A stretch of DNA of 64,000 nt from Sphingomonas sp. Leaf21 (GCF_916858675.1 NZ_CAKASM010000010.1:1-64000); one strand, 5' to 3'. Shown: positions 9,049 to 18,611, counted from the stretch's first letter. Numbers and translations: made by a program. Notes: generated from the letters alone by a model not told the origin.

Positions 9049-10227
9049 TTAGTCCTTGCTGCCCGCGACCCAGCGAAGACCCCAGTCGAAACGTTCGTCG
9101 AGCACCTGCTGGTCGCGAACATATTCGACGATCCGCGTCGCCTTCAGCCGCCCGCCGTCATTCTCGATCAGAACGATACCGCACAGACGACGGTCATTGC
9201 GCCCCTCGGTCATGCGGACTTCGATCGGCGGCTGCTCCGGCATGGTGACCGTCACCACGCCGTCGGTCTGCTGCCAATTCGGGACACCGTCATAGATATT
9301 GGCGAAAACGACGATGCGACGCAGGTCCGACCAATGCGCGCCATTGATGCGCATCGTCTCCCCCTGCGAGATATCGCCCGTGCGATCGTCTCCCGACAGG
9401 GCAATATAGGGGGGCTGATCGAAGCCGCCGAATGCCCGTCCCAGCGCCTGCACCACGCCCTTGCGCCCGTTGGTCAGTTCGAACAGACACCCCAGATCCA
9501 GATCGATCGCGGTGCTGCCGCCGAAAAACGCTTTGCGCCCGCGCGACCAGTTCAGGTTGACAACGATCTCACCGAAATGATTGCCCTTCTTCTCCAGGCT
9601 GACCGTCTGGCCCGGCTTGTCGAGCGTGACCTTGCTCAGACGAACAGGCGGCGCCTGTGGGGGTGGCGGAGGCGCCGGCGGCGGAGCGGCGTCCTCGGCC
9701 ACCTCGATCCCGAAAGAGCGCGCCAAGGGTGCCAGACCGCCATTGAAGCCCTGCCCCACGGCCCGAAACTTCCACTGGTCGCCCCGGCGATAAAGTTCAC
9801 CCAGCACCATCGCCGCTTCGGTCGCTCCGGCCAGCATCGGGCGATAGCGGATCGTGTCGCAGCCGCCCGCCGGGGTCACGGAGATTTCGGCATCGGCGAG
9901 CAGCGCCAACATCTGCCCCTTCGCCTGCGCCTCGTGGATCGTCACACAGAAGACGATGCGCTCCAGCTCGACGGGCAGTTGCGCCAGATCGACGGTAAAG
10001 CCACCGCGCGGCCCGGCACGATCGCCGAAGCGCACCGCACCGGCCGCGCCATCAGGCTGATTATAGAACACCATGTCCGCATCGCCGCGAACCTTACCGC
10101 TTGCGGTCAGCAGATAAGCAGACGCATCCGCCTCGACATCACGCCCCGACGGTATGGCCCATGAAAAGCCGACAGACATCTGGCTGCCGCTGACAGCTGT
10201 GTTGCCGCCCTGTTGAAGCTCGGTCAT
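9049..10227 (-). CDS. Two-domain TerD/TerA-type protein
   Basis: A 392-residue protein. Residues 1-175 form a divergent TerD domain ([39 protein letters not shown]). A proline-rich linker near 185-200 (APPPAPPPPP) follows. Residues 205-392 are TerA-like, with KKGNHFGEIVVNLNWSRG, IDLDLGCLFEL and IALSGDDRTGD. In many bacteria these two parts are separate genes. The N-terminal domain has lost part of the acidic calcium-binding stretch. The start is ATG 10227, with GGGGAATT upstream. Confidence 0.88.
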   Translation of the reverse strand: MTELQQGGNTAVSGSQMSVGFSWAIPSGRDVEADASAYLLTASGKVRGDADMVFYNQPDGAAGAVRFGDRAGPRGGFTVDLAQLPVELERIVFCVTIHEAQAKGQMLALLADAEISVTPAGGCDTIRYRPMLAGATEAAMVLGELYRRGDQWKFRAVGQGFNGGLAPLARSFGIEVAEDAAPPPAPPPPPQAPPVRLSKVTLDKPGQTVSLEKKGNHFGEIVVNLNWSRGRKAFFGGSTAIDLDLGCLFELTNGRKGVVQALGRAFGGFDQPPYIALSGDDRTGDISQGETMRINGAHWSDLRRIVVFANIYDGVPNWQQTDGVVTVTMPEQPPIEVRMTEGRNDRRLCGIVLIENDGGRLKATRIVEYVRDQQVLDERFDWGLRWVAGSKD

Positions 10228-10256
10228 GCCCCGCAATTCCCCGCCTGGACGATCGT

Positions 10257-10838
10257 TCAGAGAACAGCGTTGATCGTGGAACTCATGTCGTGGAACGTGC
10301 GCCCTGTCGTCTTCTCACCCAGCGCCTTCATGTCCCAGCCCTGGCCGTTGCGGGTCAGCTTGGCCATCACCTGCCCGGTGTGGCTGCCCTCCCCCGTCAG
10401 GTCGTAGCGCGCCATCTCGCGTCCCGTGGTCAGGTCGACCAACCGGCAATAGGCATTGGCGATCCGCTCGAAGCTGTCACCTTGGAAACTGTTGACCGTG
10501 AAGACCAAGGTCTGAACCGAGGATGGAACGCGCGACAGATCGACATTGATCGTCTCGTCATCGCCGTCGCCAGCACCGGTCCGATTATCGCCACTATGGA
10601 CGATGCTGCCGTCCTTGCTCGACAATTGGCGGAACCAGACCTCGTCGACCATGCGGCGGTTGCCATCGAACAGCAGGCACGAGGCATCGAGATCGATGTC
10701 GCCGCCACCGCCGCCGAACAGACCGAACAGTCCTTTACCCTTGCGGACATCCCAGCCCAGTCCCATCGCAACCTTGGTCAGGCTGCCGCCATCGGACTTC
10801 GCAAGCGAAACCGTCTGTCCCTTTTGCAAGCTAACCAT
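10257..10838 (-). CDS. terZ: TerZ-like TerD-family protein
   Basis: A 193-residue TerD-family protein whose opening MVSLQKGQTVSLAKSDGG and longer LGWDVRKGKGLFGLFGGGGG insertion are characteristic of TerZ. The acidic NRTGAGDGDDE calcium-binding segment and IDLDASCLLFD are intact. It is the first gene of the minus-strand ter block, 29 bases before the TerD/TerA fusion, so its promoter lies in the divergent region 10839-11023. Confidence 0.9.
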   Translation of the reverse strand: MVSLQKGQTVSLAKSDGGSLTKVAMGLGWDVRKGKGLFGLFGGGGGDIDLDASCLLFDGNRRMVDEVWFRQLSSKDGSIVHSGDNRTGAGDGDDETINVDLSRVPSSVQTLVFTVNSFQGDSFERIANAYCRLVDLTTGREMARYDLTGEGSHTGQVMAKLTRNGQGWDMKALGEKTTGRTFHDMSSTINAVL

Positions 10839-10943
10839 ATACGATTGTCGCCCCCGTTAGATATCCAGATGGTGGCGCGAACAGTGACACAAGGTCAAGG
10901 TCGCAACCGCCCGAATTTTTTCATCCATTTTGGTCAGTGCAAA

Positions 10944-10970
10944 AAAGATGACCGATACCCCTTCATCTTT
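10944..10970. promoter_or_regulatory. Inverted repeat in the divergent ter/helicase promoter region
   Basis: AAAGATGA (10944-10951) and TCATCTTT (10963-10970) form an exact 8-bp inverted repeat with an 11-base spacer, about 55 bases before the helicase start. It lies in the 185-base region that must hold promoters for both the ter block and the helicase-nuclease gene, so it could be a shared operator. The binding protein is unknown. Confidence 0.4.
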
Positions 10971-11023
10971 CTATGCTTGGCGTGTGAAGGTGGGATGACA
11001 TCGAGCAAAGGCGACGGGGGTTT

Positions 11024-14000
11024 ATGATCGAGCGGGATCGCTTGACGGCACTGATCGAATATGTCGAAGCAACCGAACGAGATCGATTGCGCACGGTCAG
11101 CGACATAGCGGACTATCGTGCGTTTCGGCGATCGGGTGAGGATATCATCCTTCTTCCCGGCGTCCTCGTCAACGTGCGCGACGGCGACGATCATCGCTGG
11201 TTGAGTGTCGACCGCCTTGTCCGCCGCCCGCCACCGGTGCCAAGCGACCCAGAATTGCGGCGCTGGATCGACCTGCGCGACGATGTCGCGCAGGTGCCAA
11301 GTCTGCGCCGCGAACTGCCTCGAGAGATGCTCGACGACGCGCTACGCGACGGGATCGAAACGCCCGGCTTGGCGCTGATCGATCACCCTGAAGCTGCGCG
11401 TTTGAACGCGGCACTGGAGGGCTACAAACGCGAAATCTGGTCCGCCTGGGCACTGGAAGAACGGCCCCGCCGCCAAGCGATCGACCTATACAACAGCCTG
11501 TTCGCGCTTCGCCAGACGCTAGACGGCGGGTCGGAGCAGCCAGTCGAACTGGTATGGGGCATCGGCGTCGCACGCTGGACCCGGCCGTTCGGACGGCTGC
11601 ATCACCCGCTGCTCACCGTCCCCGTCGAACTCACGCTGGACGAGGTTACCCACCGGATCGACATTCGACCGCGCAGTGAAGCCCCACCGGGGATCGAGAC
11701 AGCCCCGCTCGACGCACTCGACGCGCCCTCGGTCGATGAGTGGCAAGCAGGCACGCAACGCTATCTCGACGCAATGGAGGGCGAAGGCCTATCGCCTTTC
11801 GATGCTGACAGCTTTGCACCACCGCTACGCCGGGCGGTCGCGCTGCTCGATCCCGATGGACACTATCTGCCCGATCTGGGCGAACGCCACCCACCGACTG
11901 GAGAAACCCTGCAGGTCGATGGCGGTTGGGTCCTGATCGAACGCACGCGGCAAGCGACGCAGCTGATGGACGATCTGCGTCGGTTCAAGGCCGCCCTCGG
12001 CACGATCGACGATCCAGAAGCCCTGCCACCCGCCGTCCGTGTCCTGTTGCAACCTCCCGCCGACAGCGCGACGACGGAGGCCTATCCTAGCTATCGCGGC
12101 GTCTCGACGGTGCCGGGCGTCACGTCCTCTGACGGATCGGGCCATGACCTGTTCTTCCCTATGCCGTTCAATCGCGAACAGGTGGAAGTGATCCAGCGCC
12201 TCGCTACCCGGCCAGGGGTGGTCGTTCAGGGGCCGCCAGGCACCGGCAAAACCCACACCATCGCAAACATCATCAGCCACTATCTCGCGCTCGGCAAACG
12301 GGTGTTGGTCACCTCACAAAAGGCACCCGCGCTGAAAGTGCTGCGCGACAAATTACCCGCCGCCGTCCGCCCGCTCGCCGTTAGCCTTCTCGACAGCGAC
12401 CGCGATGGGTTGAAACAGTTTCAGGAATCGGTCGATATCATCGCCGATCGGCTGCACCGCACTCGCCCGACCGAAACGGCGCAGCAAATCGCGGTGCTCG
12501 ATGCCCGGATCGGAGCGATCCATCGTCAGCTCGCCACCATCGACCGGCAAGTAGAGGATATCGGTCGACAGGCCATGACCGGGGCTATGATTGACGGCGC
12601 GTCGGTCGAACCCGCCGATGCCGCACGACGCGTGATGGCGGCGGGAGAACTGGCGGATTGGCTGCCCGATGCGATCGACGTCATCGCCTCGCACGAACCC
12701 GAGTTCGACGATGCCGCGATCATCCGGCTGCGCGCCGCGCGCAAGGAAGCGGGTGAGCGGATCGCGCTGCTCGACCAGCCACCGCCGCCGGGTGACCTGC
12801 CCGGTGCGGCGGCAATTGGCACGATACACCGTGATCTGGTCGAGGCCCGCGCTTTGGGTGAACGAACCGGGGGCGATCAGGCACTGGGACGACAGGTCGG
12901 TGCCGAGGCCGTCGCCACCTTGCGCGCGCAGGCCGATGCTCTGCTTACCATCCGGCGGCAGGCGATGGCGGGCGCTTTTGCCTGGTCGGCCACCGTGCGC
13001 GACCGCTGGTTAGCCGATGCCGACGATCCCGCGCTGGTCGCCCTCGACGGACTGGCAAAGGAAGCCGGGCAGGTTGCTGCCGAGGCGCGGCACTTTCTAG
13101 TCCGCCCGGTCATTTTGCCCGATGACGCCCTCACCGATACTGCTTTCCGCGAGACCGTTGGTCGATTGGCGGCGGGTGAGGATCTTGGCCTGTTTCAGAG
13201 CCTGTTCGCGCGACAGCTCAAGACGCAGGTCGCCACCGTCCGGCTTTCGGGCCGCGCCCCCGGTGATGCCAGCGAATGGGCCGAGGTTCATCGCTATCTC
13301 GCGCTGTGCGATCGGGCGATCCGGCTGGCGGCGGCGTGGAACCATGCGGGACCGCTTGCCGGAGTTGATCCGGTGGCCGGGCAAGAGCCAGCCGCTGCCG
13401 AAGCCATGCGGCGGCAGCTTGGACACATCGCCGCCCTTCGCACATTGGCGCACGAAGAGCGGGCATTGGCCGATGGCGTTCAGACAGTCCTGCCCGGATG
13501 GCGACGCCCGCTGATCGGCGACGATGCCGCGACCGAGGCGCTGATCATGCTGTGTGACCAGCATCTGCTGGTACTCCGCCTATCCGCCGCCGAACAGGAC
13601 CGCGACCGACTGGTGACTCTGGCGCGCACCATTGGCGGCGCCATCGGTGATGAAGTATTTGCCATACTGCAGGACATGGTCGGACAGCAGGGCATCGACG
13701 CTCATCTGCTCGAACGTCGGTGGTACGCGGCGCTGAGCGAGGTGGCGGTGCTGCGCGCACTGATCCCCAGCTTCGCGACGATCCGCGATCTGACCGCGCT
13801 GATCGCCGAAAACGGCGCACCCGGTTGGGCGGAGCGACTACGCAGTGAGGCCGTGACGGGCACCGAAGATGCGCTGACGCCCGGCGACTGGCGCGAACGT
13901 TGGACGCTACGCAGGCTGTCCACTTGGCTGCGCCGGGTCGACCGGCACGATCGGCTGCGCGCGCTGGGGCAGGAACGCGGCGAGCAGGAATTGCTGCTGC

Positions 14001-15550
14001 GCCGCGCCTATGAAGAGGCGATCGAACTTCGCACCTGGTGCCGCTTGGCTGAGAAGGCCAGCGATCAAGTCCGCACGGCGCTCGCTTCTTATGCGCAAGC
14101 GATGCGAAAGCTGGGGCGCGGCACCGGCATCCGTGCGGGTCGCTATCGTGCCGATGCGCGTGCCGCGGCTGACCGCGCCAAGAACGCCCTACCCTGCTGG
14201 ATCATGCCGCATTACCGCGTGTCGGAATCGCTGCCCGCCGAATTGGGCCTGTTCGATCTGGTGGTGATCGACGAAGCGTCGCAATCGACCGTCGCCGCAC
14301 TCCCAGCCCTTCTACGGGCCCGCCAAGTCCTGATCGTCGGCGATGACCGGCAGGTCAGTCCAGATGCAGGTTTCCGTGAAGAGGCACGGATGAACCAACT
14401 GGCCGACCGCCATTTGGGTGGACAGGTCGCAGACTATCGATCGGCGCTTCGCGAGGAAAAGTCGCTATACGACCTGGGTACGGTCGTCTTTGCCGGTGGG
14501 GCGATCCTGCTCAAGGAACATTTCCGCTGCGTCGGGCCAATCATCGAATACTCCAAAGCGCAATTCTACAGCCACCAGCTAGTACCGCTGCGCCTGCCAT
14601 CGGCATCCGAGCGGCTCGATCCGCCGCTGGTCGATATTCTGGTCGAGGACGGCTATCGCCGGGGGAAGGTCAATCCGCCCGAGGTCGACTGTATCGTCGA
14701 TGCCATCGGTCGCATCGCCGATGACCCGGCGATGCACAGGCGCTCGATCGGCGTGACCACGTTGCTCGGCCAGGAACAGGCTGTCGCGATCATGACGGCG
14801 ATCGAACAGGTGCTGGGCTCCGAAGTCCAGTTGCGTCACAACATCCGTGTCGGCGAGCCCGCAGCCTTTCAGGGCGACGAACGCGACATCATGTTCATTT
14901 CACTGGTCGCGGATGGGAAGAGCAGCGGCCTGTCCGGCCTGGGCTATGAGCAGCGCTTCAACGTCGCCGCATCACGGGCGCGCGACCGGATGGTGCTGGT
15001 TCGCTCGGTGGAGTTGGAGGATTTGCGTCCGGCCGACAAACTCCGCCGAAGCCTGATCGAGCATTTCCATGCACCCTTTGCGGGCGACGCCACCATGGTC
15101 GCCGATCGCCGGGCCAGATGCGAGTCACCATTCGAAATCAAAATGTACGATCTTTTGGTCGAACGGGGTTATCGCGTCGACACGCAGGTGCCGGTGGGTA
15201 CCAAGCGGATCGACTTGGTTGTCGAGGGCGAGAACGACCGGCGACTGGCGATCGAATGCGACGGCGACCGTTACCACGGCCCCGATCAATGGCCGCATGA
15301 CATGGCCCGTCAACGCATGCTGGAGCGAGCGGGTTGGACCGTGTGGCGCTGCTTCGCCTCGCGTTTCGTTCGCGAACGTGATGGTGTCATGGCCGAATTG
15401 ATCGCTTTGCTGGATTCTCGCGGAATTGAGCCACAACGGGAGGAAGGCGCCCCGCCTAGCCGCTTCACGGAGCACCGCCGATGGCGCAGCACGCCAGAAC
15501 AATCGGACCCTGTTCCTTACGCGTGGCTTGTTGCGGAGGATATATTCTGA
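11024..15550 (+). CDS. Superfamily 1 helicase with C-terminal Vsr-like nuclease domain
   Basis: A 1508-residue protein. Walker A (VVVQGPPGTGKTHT) lies near residue 405, a coiled middle region covers about 470-1050, Walker B (LVVIDEASQS) lies near 1079, GDDRQVSP near 1105, FQGDERDIMFIS near 1281 and AASRARDRM near 1313. These are the motifs of the COG1112/DNA2-like SF1 helicases. Residues about 1366-1465 match an MTES_1575/DUF559-type restriction-endonuclease-like domain: SPFE, RIDLVVEG, then AIECDGDRYH and WTVWRCFASRF. Ter systems were reported to associate with DNA-processing enzymes of this kind. GGGGG precedes the ATG. It is divergent from the ter block. A role in DNA damage or phage defence is inferred, not shown. 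Confidence 0.88.
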   Translation: MIERDRLTALIEYVEATERDRLRTVSDIADYRAFRRSGEDIILLPGVLVNVRDGDDHRWLSVDRLVRRPPPVPSDPELRRWIDLRDDVAQVPSLRRELPREMLDDALRDGIETPGLALIDHPEAARLNAALEGYKREIWSAWALEERPRRQAIDLYNSLFALRQTLDGGSEQPVELVWGIGVARWTRPFGRLHHPLLTVPVELTLDEVTHRIDIRPRSEAPPGIETAPLDALDAPSVDEWQAGTQRYLDAMEGEGLSPFDADSFAPPLRRAVALLDPDGHYLPDLGERHPPTGETLQVDGGWVLIERTRQATQLMDDLRRFKAALGTIDDPEALPPAVRVLLQPPADSATTEAYPSYRGVSTVPGVTSSDGSGHDLFFPMPFNREQVEVIQRLATRPGVVVQGPPGTGKTHTIANIISHYLALGKRVLVTSQKAPALKVLRDKLPAAVRPLAVSLLDSDRDGLKQFQESVDIIADRLHRTRPTETAQQIAVLDARIGAIHRQLATIDRQVEDIGRQAMTGAMIDGASVEPADAARRVMAAGELADWLPDAIDVIASHEPEFDDAAIIRLRAARKEAGERIALLDQPPPPGDLPGAAAIGTIHRDLVEARALGERTGGDQALGRQVGAEAVATLRAQADALLTIRRQAMAGAFAWSATVRDRWLADADDPALVALDGLAKEAGQVAAEARHFLVRPVILPDDALTDTAFRETVGRLAAGEDLGLFQSLFARQLKTQVATVRLSGRAPGDASEWAEVHRYLALCDRAIRLAAAWNHAGPLAGVDPVAGQEPAAAEAMRRQLGHIAALRTLAHEERALADGVQTVLPGWRRPLIGDDAATEALIMLCDQHLLVLRLSAAEQDRDRLVTLARTIGGAIGDEVFAILQDMVGQQGIDAHLLERRWYAALSEVAVLRALIPSFATIRDLTALIAENGAPGWAERLRSEAVTGTEDALTPGDWRERWTLRRLSTWLRRVDRHDRLRALGQERGEQELLLRRAYEEAIELRTWCRLAEKASDQVRTALASYAQAMRKLGRGTGIRAGRYRADARAAADRAKNALPCWIMPHYRVSESLPAELGLFDLVVIDEASQSTVAALPALLRARQVLIVGDDRQVSPDAGFREEARMNQLADRHLGGQVADYRSALREEKSLYDLGTVVFAGGAILLKEHFRCVGPIIEYSKAQFYSHQLVPLRLPSASERLDPPLVDILVEDGYRRGKVNPPEVDCIVDAIGRIADDPAMHRRSIGVTTLLGQEQAVAIMTAIEQVLGSEVQLRHNIRVGEPAAFQGDERDIMFISLVADGKSSGLSGLGYEQRFNVAASRARDRMVLVRSVELEDLRPADKLRRSLIEHFHAPFAGDATMVADRRARCESPFEIKMYDLLVERGYRVDTQVPVGTKRIDLVVEGENDRRLAIECDGDRYHGPDQWPHDMARQRMLERAGWTVWRCFASRFVRERDGVMAELIALLDSRGIEPQREEGAPPSRFTEHRRWRSTPEQSDPVPYAWLVAEDIF

Positions 15551-16028
15551 AGAGCGCTCGGAAAATTGATAGCGGCTTGAAAGAAACGGGTTCCCGCTCG
15601 CACCTCCCCGTAATATCACGCGGGTGAATTGACCGCGTCGTATTTAAATGGTCTTACGAGAATCTGCATTCTGGGTTTCTTTAACCCATATATATTATTG
15701 AACATTGCCAAAGCCTGGACAGAATAAGGGCTTATAACGCCTCAGCACGTCAATGGCATCGACGACCAAGGGAATATGGCCTTTGATATTGCCGCAAGCG
15801 AAAGCCTTACTATGTTGTGCAACTCAACCGCGTTGGTACAGCAAGCAGGTACAGCGTGGCTGATCGCAAGACACAAAAAGCCCGCAAATCTGCGCTTTTT
15901 GTGACTGTGACATCCCTCCCGTAGGGGTCACCAGCACCCGCCAGAATGGCGGATTTGCGCGGTTTTGACGGTCTTCATGGACGCTTTACCCATCCTTGTG
16001 TACAAAGGATGCGTACAAAGTGATCCGT
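15551..16028. other. Intergenic region between helicase and integrase
   Basis: No gene is recognised. The stretch is more AT rich than its surroundings and contains a 10-bp inverted repeat (15872-15903), a related inverted CGCAAATC element (loop of that repeat versus about 15948-15960) and two TACAAAG copies just before the integrase start (16002-16020). These could be recombinase arm-type or attachment sites. Confidence 0.4.
15872..15903. terminator. Candidate bidirectional hairpin with A/T-rich arms
   Basis: CACAAAAAGC (15872-15881) and GCTTTTTGTG (15894-15903) are exact inverted repeats around a 12-base loop, giving T-runs on both strands. It is 320 bases past the helicase stop, so it may end transcription late, or may instead belong to the island boundary. 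Confidence 0.4.
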
Positions 16029-17846
16029 ATGGCCAGTCCCTTCAAAGATCCTCGCACCGGCATTTTCTACTTCCGACGGGTCGTCCCCGCCGCGCTGCGA
16101 CCATTCTTCGATGGCGCGTCGACCGAGTATAAGCGCACCCTTGACACCCGCGATCCTAATGAAGCCCGTCAGCGCTACCACCCGCATGCCGTGATCTACG
16201 AGCAGAAGCTCGCCGCCGCCCGTCGCACCTTAGCTAGCCGGCATCTCCGGAAGGCACGCGTGATGGTCGACGATTTTCTCGACGGACAGTCGGACGAGCA
16301 ACTTCGCGGCGTGGCGCAAAAGCTCGCGGCGCTCGAGCTCGGGGCATTCGAATATGCCAACGGCCTGACTGACTATGCGCCCGGTGCTCGATACGACTTC
16401 GGGGTGCCGCCGGGCCTTGATGATCTGCGCGATCACGCAAGCCGAACCGCCATGCTGAATGCGGTGCCCGACTTCATGCCCCTGCCCTGGCTGGAGACGC
16501 TACAGCGGGTTGCCCTCCTCCCCACCCTCGATCCGATCGAGTGGTTTATCGCAGCGGTAGCCTCCGCCAACGCCCTCGGCTGGCCGCTGGCACCCGAACT
16601 CTATGAGGCAATTGGTCGCGCTTACCTCGACAGGCTCTGCGACGCCTGCGCCCTCTGCATCGATCCCACACGGAGCCGTATCCTACCACCCTCGGTCCTT
16701 GTTACGGGCACTGCGGCGGTGGTACCCGCGCTCTCCCTACCGTCGAACGAACCACAGCTGCCGACACCGCCAGCCAAGACGGTGCCGACCATCACCCAGG
16801 TCTATGAAGCCTGGGCAAAGTTCGAGCCGCGCGAGGCCAAACTCGTCGACGAGTGGCGAACCGCCGTGAATCGCTTCGCCCAGCTTCATGATGACCCGCC
16901 AGTCGATCAGATCACGGCATCGATGGTACGCGCCTATCGCCGCACCTGTGCCGGACTTCCAAGCCGGGCAAAGAAAGAGGTCGCCGCCCTGCCCCTGCTG
17001 GAACAGGTCGAACTCGCGGAAACCGAGGGAATGCCCACGCTGTCGCCCGCGACCGTCAACAAGGCCTTGTCGGCCATAAGGGTGACCCTCGAACACGCGG
17101 TTGAGGAACTGGAGGTCATCGACGGCAACGTCGCCAAGACCGTGAAGTCCGTGCCCAAGAAGTCGATAGAGGATGCACGCCTCCCCTTCGAGCCGGAGGA
17201 TATGACCAGGATTTTCACCGCGCGCCTGCCTGAACGCAGCGGGGTGGCGCCCCGAACGCTGTTCTGGATACTGATGCTCGCCCCATTCACCGGTTGCCGC
17301 CTCGACGAACTGGGCAAACTGCGGCCGGGGAACATCAAGACCGACGAAGGCATCCCGTACATCGCCATCGAACCCGATCGTCTGCGCGTCCGCCAAGAGC
17401 AAGAAGGCCCGGCCAAGCGGATGAAGACTGCCAGCGCCAAGCGGGACATCCCGCTGCATTCGACGCTGCTCCAAGCGGGCTTCCTCGATATGGTGAGCGC
17501 GCGCCGCGCGGAAGGCGCGGAATGGCTGTTTCCCGAACTCGAAGCCAATGCCTATGGCAGCCGGACACAGCGCCTGTCGCGCGTGCTAAACGATTTTCTC
17601 GATGCAATCGGCCTGTCCGATCCGGAACTGGTGTTCTACTCGTTTCGCCACACCGGGAAGCGCGCCGTGCGCGGCAAGGTATTAAAAGAGATCGTCGATT
17701 TGCTCTTCGGCCATGCAGATGGATCCGTCAGCACGCTGTATGGGCGCGGCGCGGAAATGACGGTACTCCGCGACGCCGTAGAGAAGATTCAATACCCTTC
17801 GGTCGATTGGCAACCTGTGATCGCAACGGGCCGAACAATGACATGA
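16029..17846 (+). CDS. Tyrosine recombinase (phage-type integrase)
   Basis: A 605-residue site-specific recombinase. The N-terminus MASPFKDPRTGIFYFRRVVP resembles the DUF6538 type that begins many proteobacterial island integrases. A core-binding domain follows near 250-360. In the catalytic domain the arginine is in FTGCRLDELGKL (about 422), the lysine in SAKRDIPLHS, the HxxR box in FYSFRHTGKR (about 539), and the nucleophile tyrosine in STLYGRG (about 571). All required residues seem present. An upstream TTG at 15996 is possible, but ATG 16029 fits the family start. It marks the left side of the groESL2 stress island. Confidence 0.88.
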   Translation: MASPFKDPRTGIFYFRRVVPAALRPFFDGASTEYKRTLDTRDPNEARQRYHPHAVIYEQKLAAARRTLASRHLRKARVMVDDFLDGQSDEQLRGVAQKLAALELGAFEYANGLTDYAPGARYDFGVPPGLDDLRDHASRTAMLNAVPDFMPLPWLETLQRVALLPTLDPIEWFIAAVASANALGWPLAPELYEAIGRAYLDRLCDACALCIDPTRSRILPPSVLVTGTAAVVPALSLPSNEPQLPTPPAKTVPTITQVYEAWAKFEPREAKLVDEWRTAVNRFAQLHDDPPVDQITASMVRAYRRTCAGLPSRAKKEVAALPLLEQVELAETEGMPTLSPATVNKALSAIRVTLEHAVEELEVIDGNVAKTVKSVPKKSIEDARLPFEPEDMTRIFTARLPERSGVAPRTLFWILMLAPFTGCRLDELGKLRPGNIKTDEGIPYIAIEPDRLRVRQEQEGPAKRMKTASAKRDIPLHSTLLQAGFLDMVSARRAEGAEWLFPELEANAYGSRTQRLSRVLNDFLDAIGLSDPELVFYSFRHTGKRAVRGKVLKEIVDLLFGHADGSVSTLYGRGAEMTVLRDAVEKIQYPSVDWQPVIATGRTMT

Positions 17847-18063
17847 GAACCAGCGCGGCGAGCCAAACTTCACGTCGCTGCATGATATGTATCTCGCCCT
17901 GATGGACGACAATGAGCGGCGGCTACCGACCAAGGTCAGTCGTCCACTTAATCTCGGGCGAAGGTCCGCTACTCACGGAAGCTGCCAGTCGCGCGGTTTG
18001 AAGCGAACCATCCGCAATTCGCCCATCGCGGAACCTTGGAAACTGGATGAGTGAACGGTCGCC

Positions 18064-18312
18064 TCACGATTGATCATCCGAGTCGAAGGCTACCTGAAGT
18101 TCCTGGGGATCGATGGTGACCGTCCGCACCATATTGTGGGTCCGGACATAGAGGAGCGTTGCCACCCGCAGGTAGACCGTGCGCTCGTTCCCCTCGATGA
18201 TTTCCTCCTCCGTATCGATGTCGTAGACGCCAGCGGGCAGAGTCTCGTCCAAAGCGGTCAGCCGAAATGGCGCCTTGAAGGTGATCGACGTTCGGGTGGT
18301 TCGCAGCGCCAT
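18064..18312 (-). CDS. Small conserved-looking protein of unknown function (82 aa)
   Basis: An 82-residue soluble protein, TSITFKAPFRLTALDETLPA then YDIDTEEEIIEGNERTVYLRVATLLYV. It has a compact beta-rich appearance with no membrane segment. Its ATG overlaps the stop of the upstream 83-residue gene (TGATG), so the two are probably translated together. The product has no family I can name. Confidence 0.6.
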   Translation of the reverse strand: MALRTTRTSITFKAPFRLTALDETLPAGVYDIDTEEEIIEGNERTVYLRVATLLYVRTHNMVRTVTIDPQELQVAFDSDDQS

Positions 18313-18563
18313 CAGATTGCGAGACCGCGGTCGGGATTTTCGCTGAAGGCCGCATCCTCTGCTTCCTCAGATAGCGAAGCCGCGGCCGGCAGCCGATCTT
18401 CCCGGCCAAGCTGGCCCTCGCGGCGAAGGGCGACCACGGCTTCGCGCGCCCATGCTGCTGCTGCGGATGCCGCGACGATCCGGACATTGTCGAGATTGGC
18501 CGCCACCGCCCGCTCGCGATGCAGGGCCTCCTGAGCCAAGCAGAAGGCGGATGTATGAGCCAT
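18312..18563 (-). CDS. Small stress-island protein, paralogue of the protein at 24916-25182
   Basis: An 83-residue helical protein. It shares AQEA, LDNVRIVAASAAAAWARE and a C-terminal SENPDRG with the 88-residue protein at 24916-25182 on the other strand, so the two are paralogues within one island. No domain is recognised. Translation is probably coupled to the 82-residue gene downstream. Its presence twice beside chaperone and stress genes suggests a stress-linked role, but that is inference. Confidence 0.65.
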   Translation of the reverse strand: MAHTSAFCLAQEALHRERAVAANLDNVRIVAASAAAAWAREAVVALRREGQLGREDRLPAAASLSEEAEDAAFSENPDRGLAI

Positions 18564-18611
18564 CAGGAACTCCTTTGCGACATGATTCTGGGCCAGTGGA
18601 GGCGTGTAACG

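Noticed and set aside
8734..10164. 476-codon plus-strand open frame opposite the TerC-like and TerA-like genes
   Set aside because: Typical GC-rich antisense shadow; the minus strand encodes clear membrane and TerD domains.
17848..18054. Plus-strand open stretch after the integrase (NFTSLHDMYLALMDDNERRL)
   Set aside because: It has a protein-like composition and could be a gene fragment, but there is no start, ribosome site or family match, so it is not listed as a gene.
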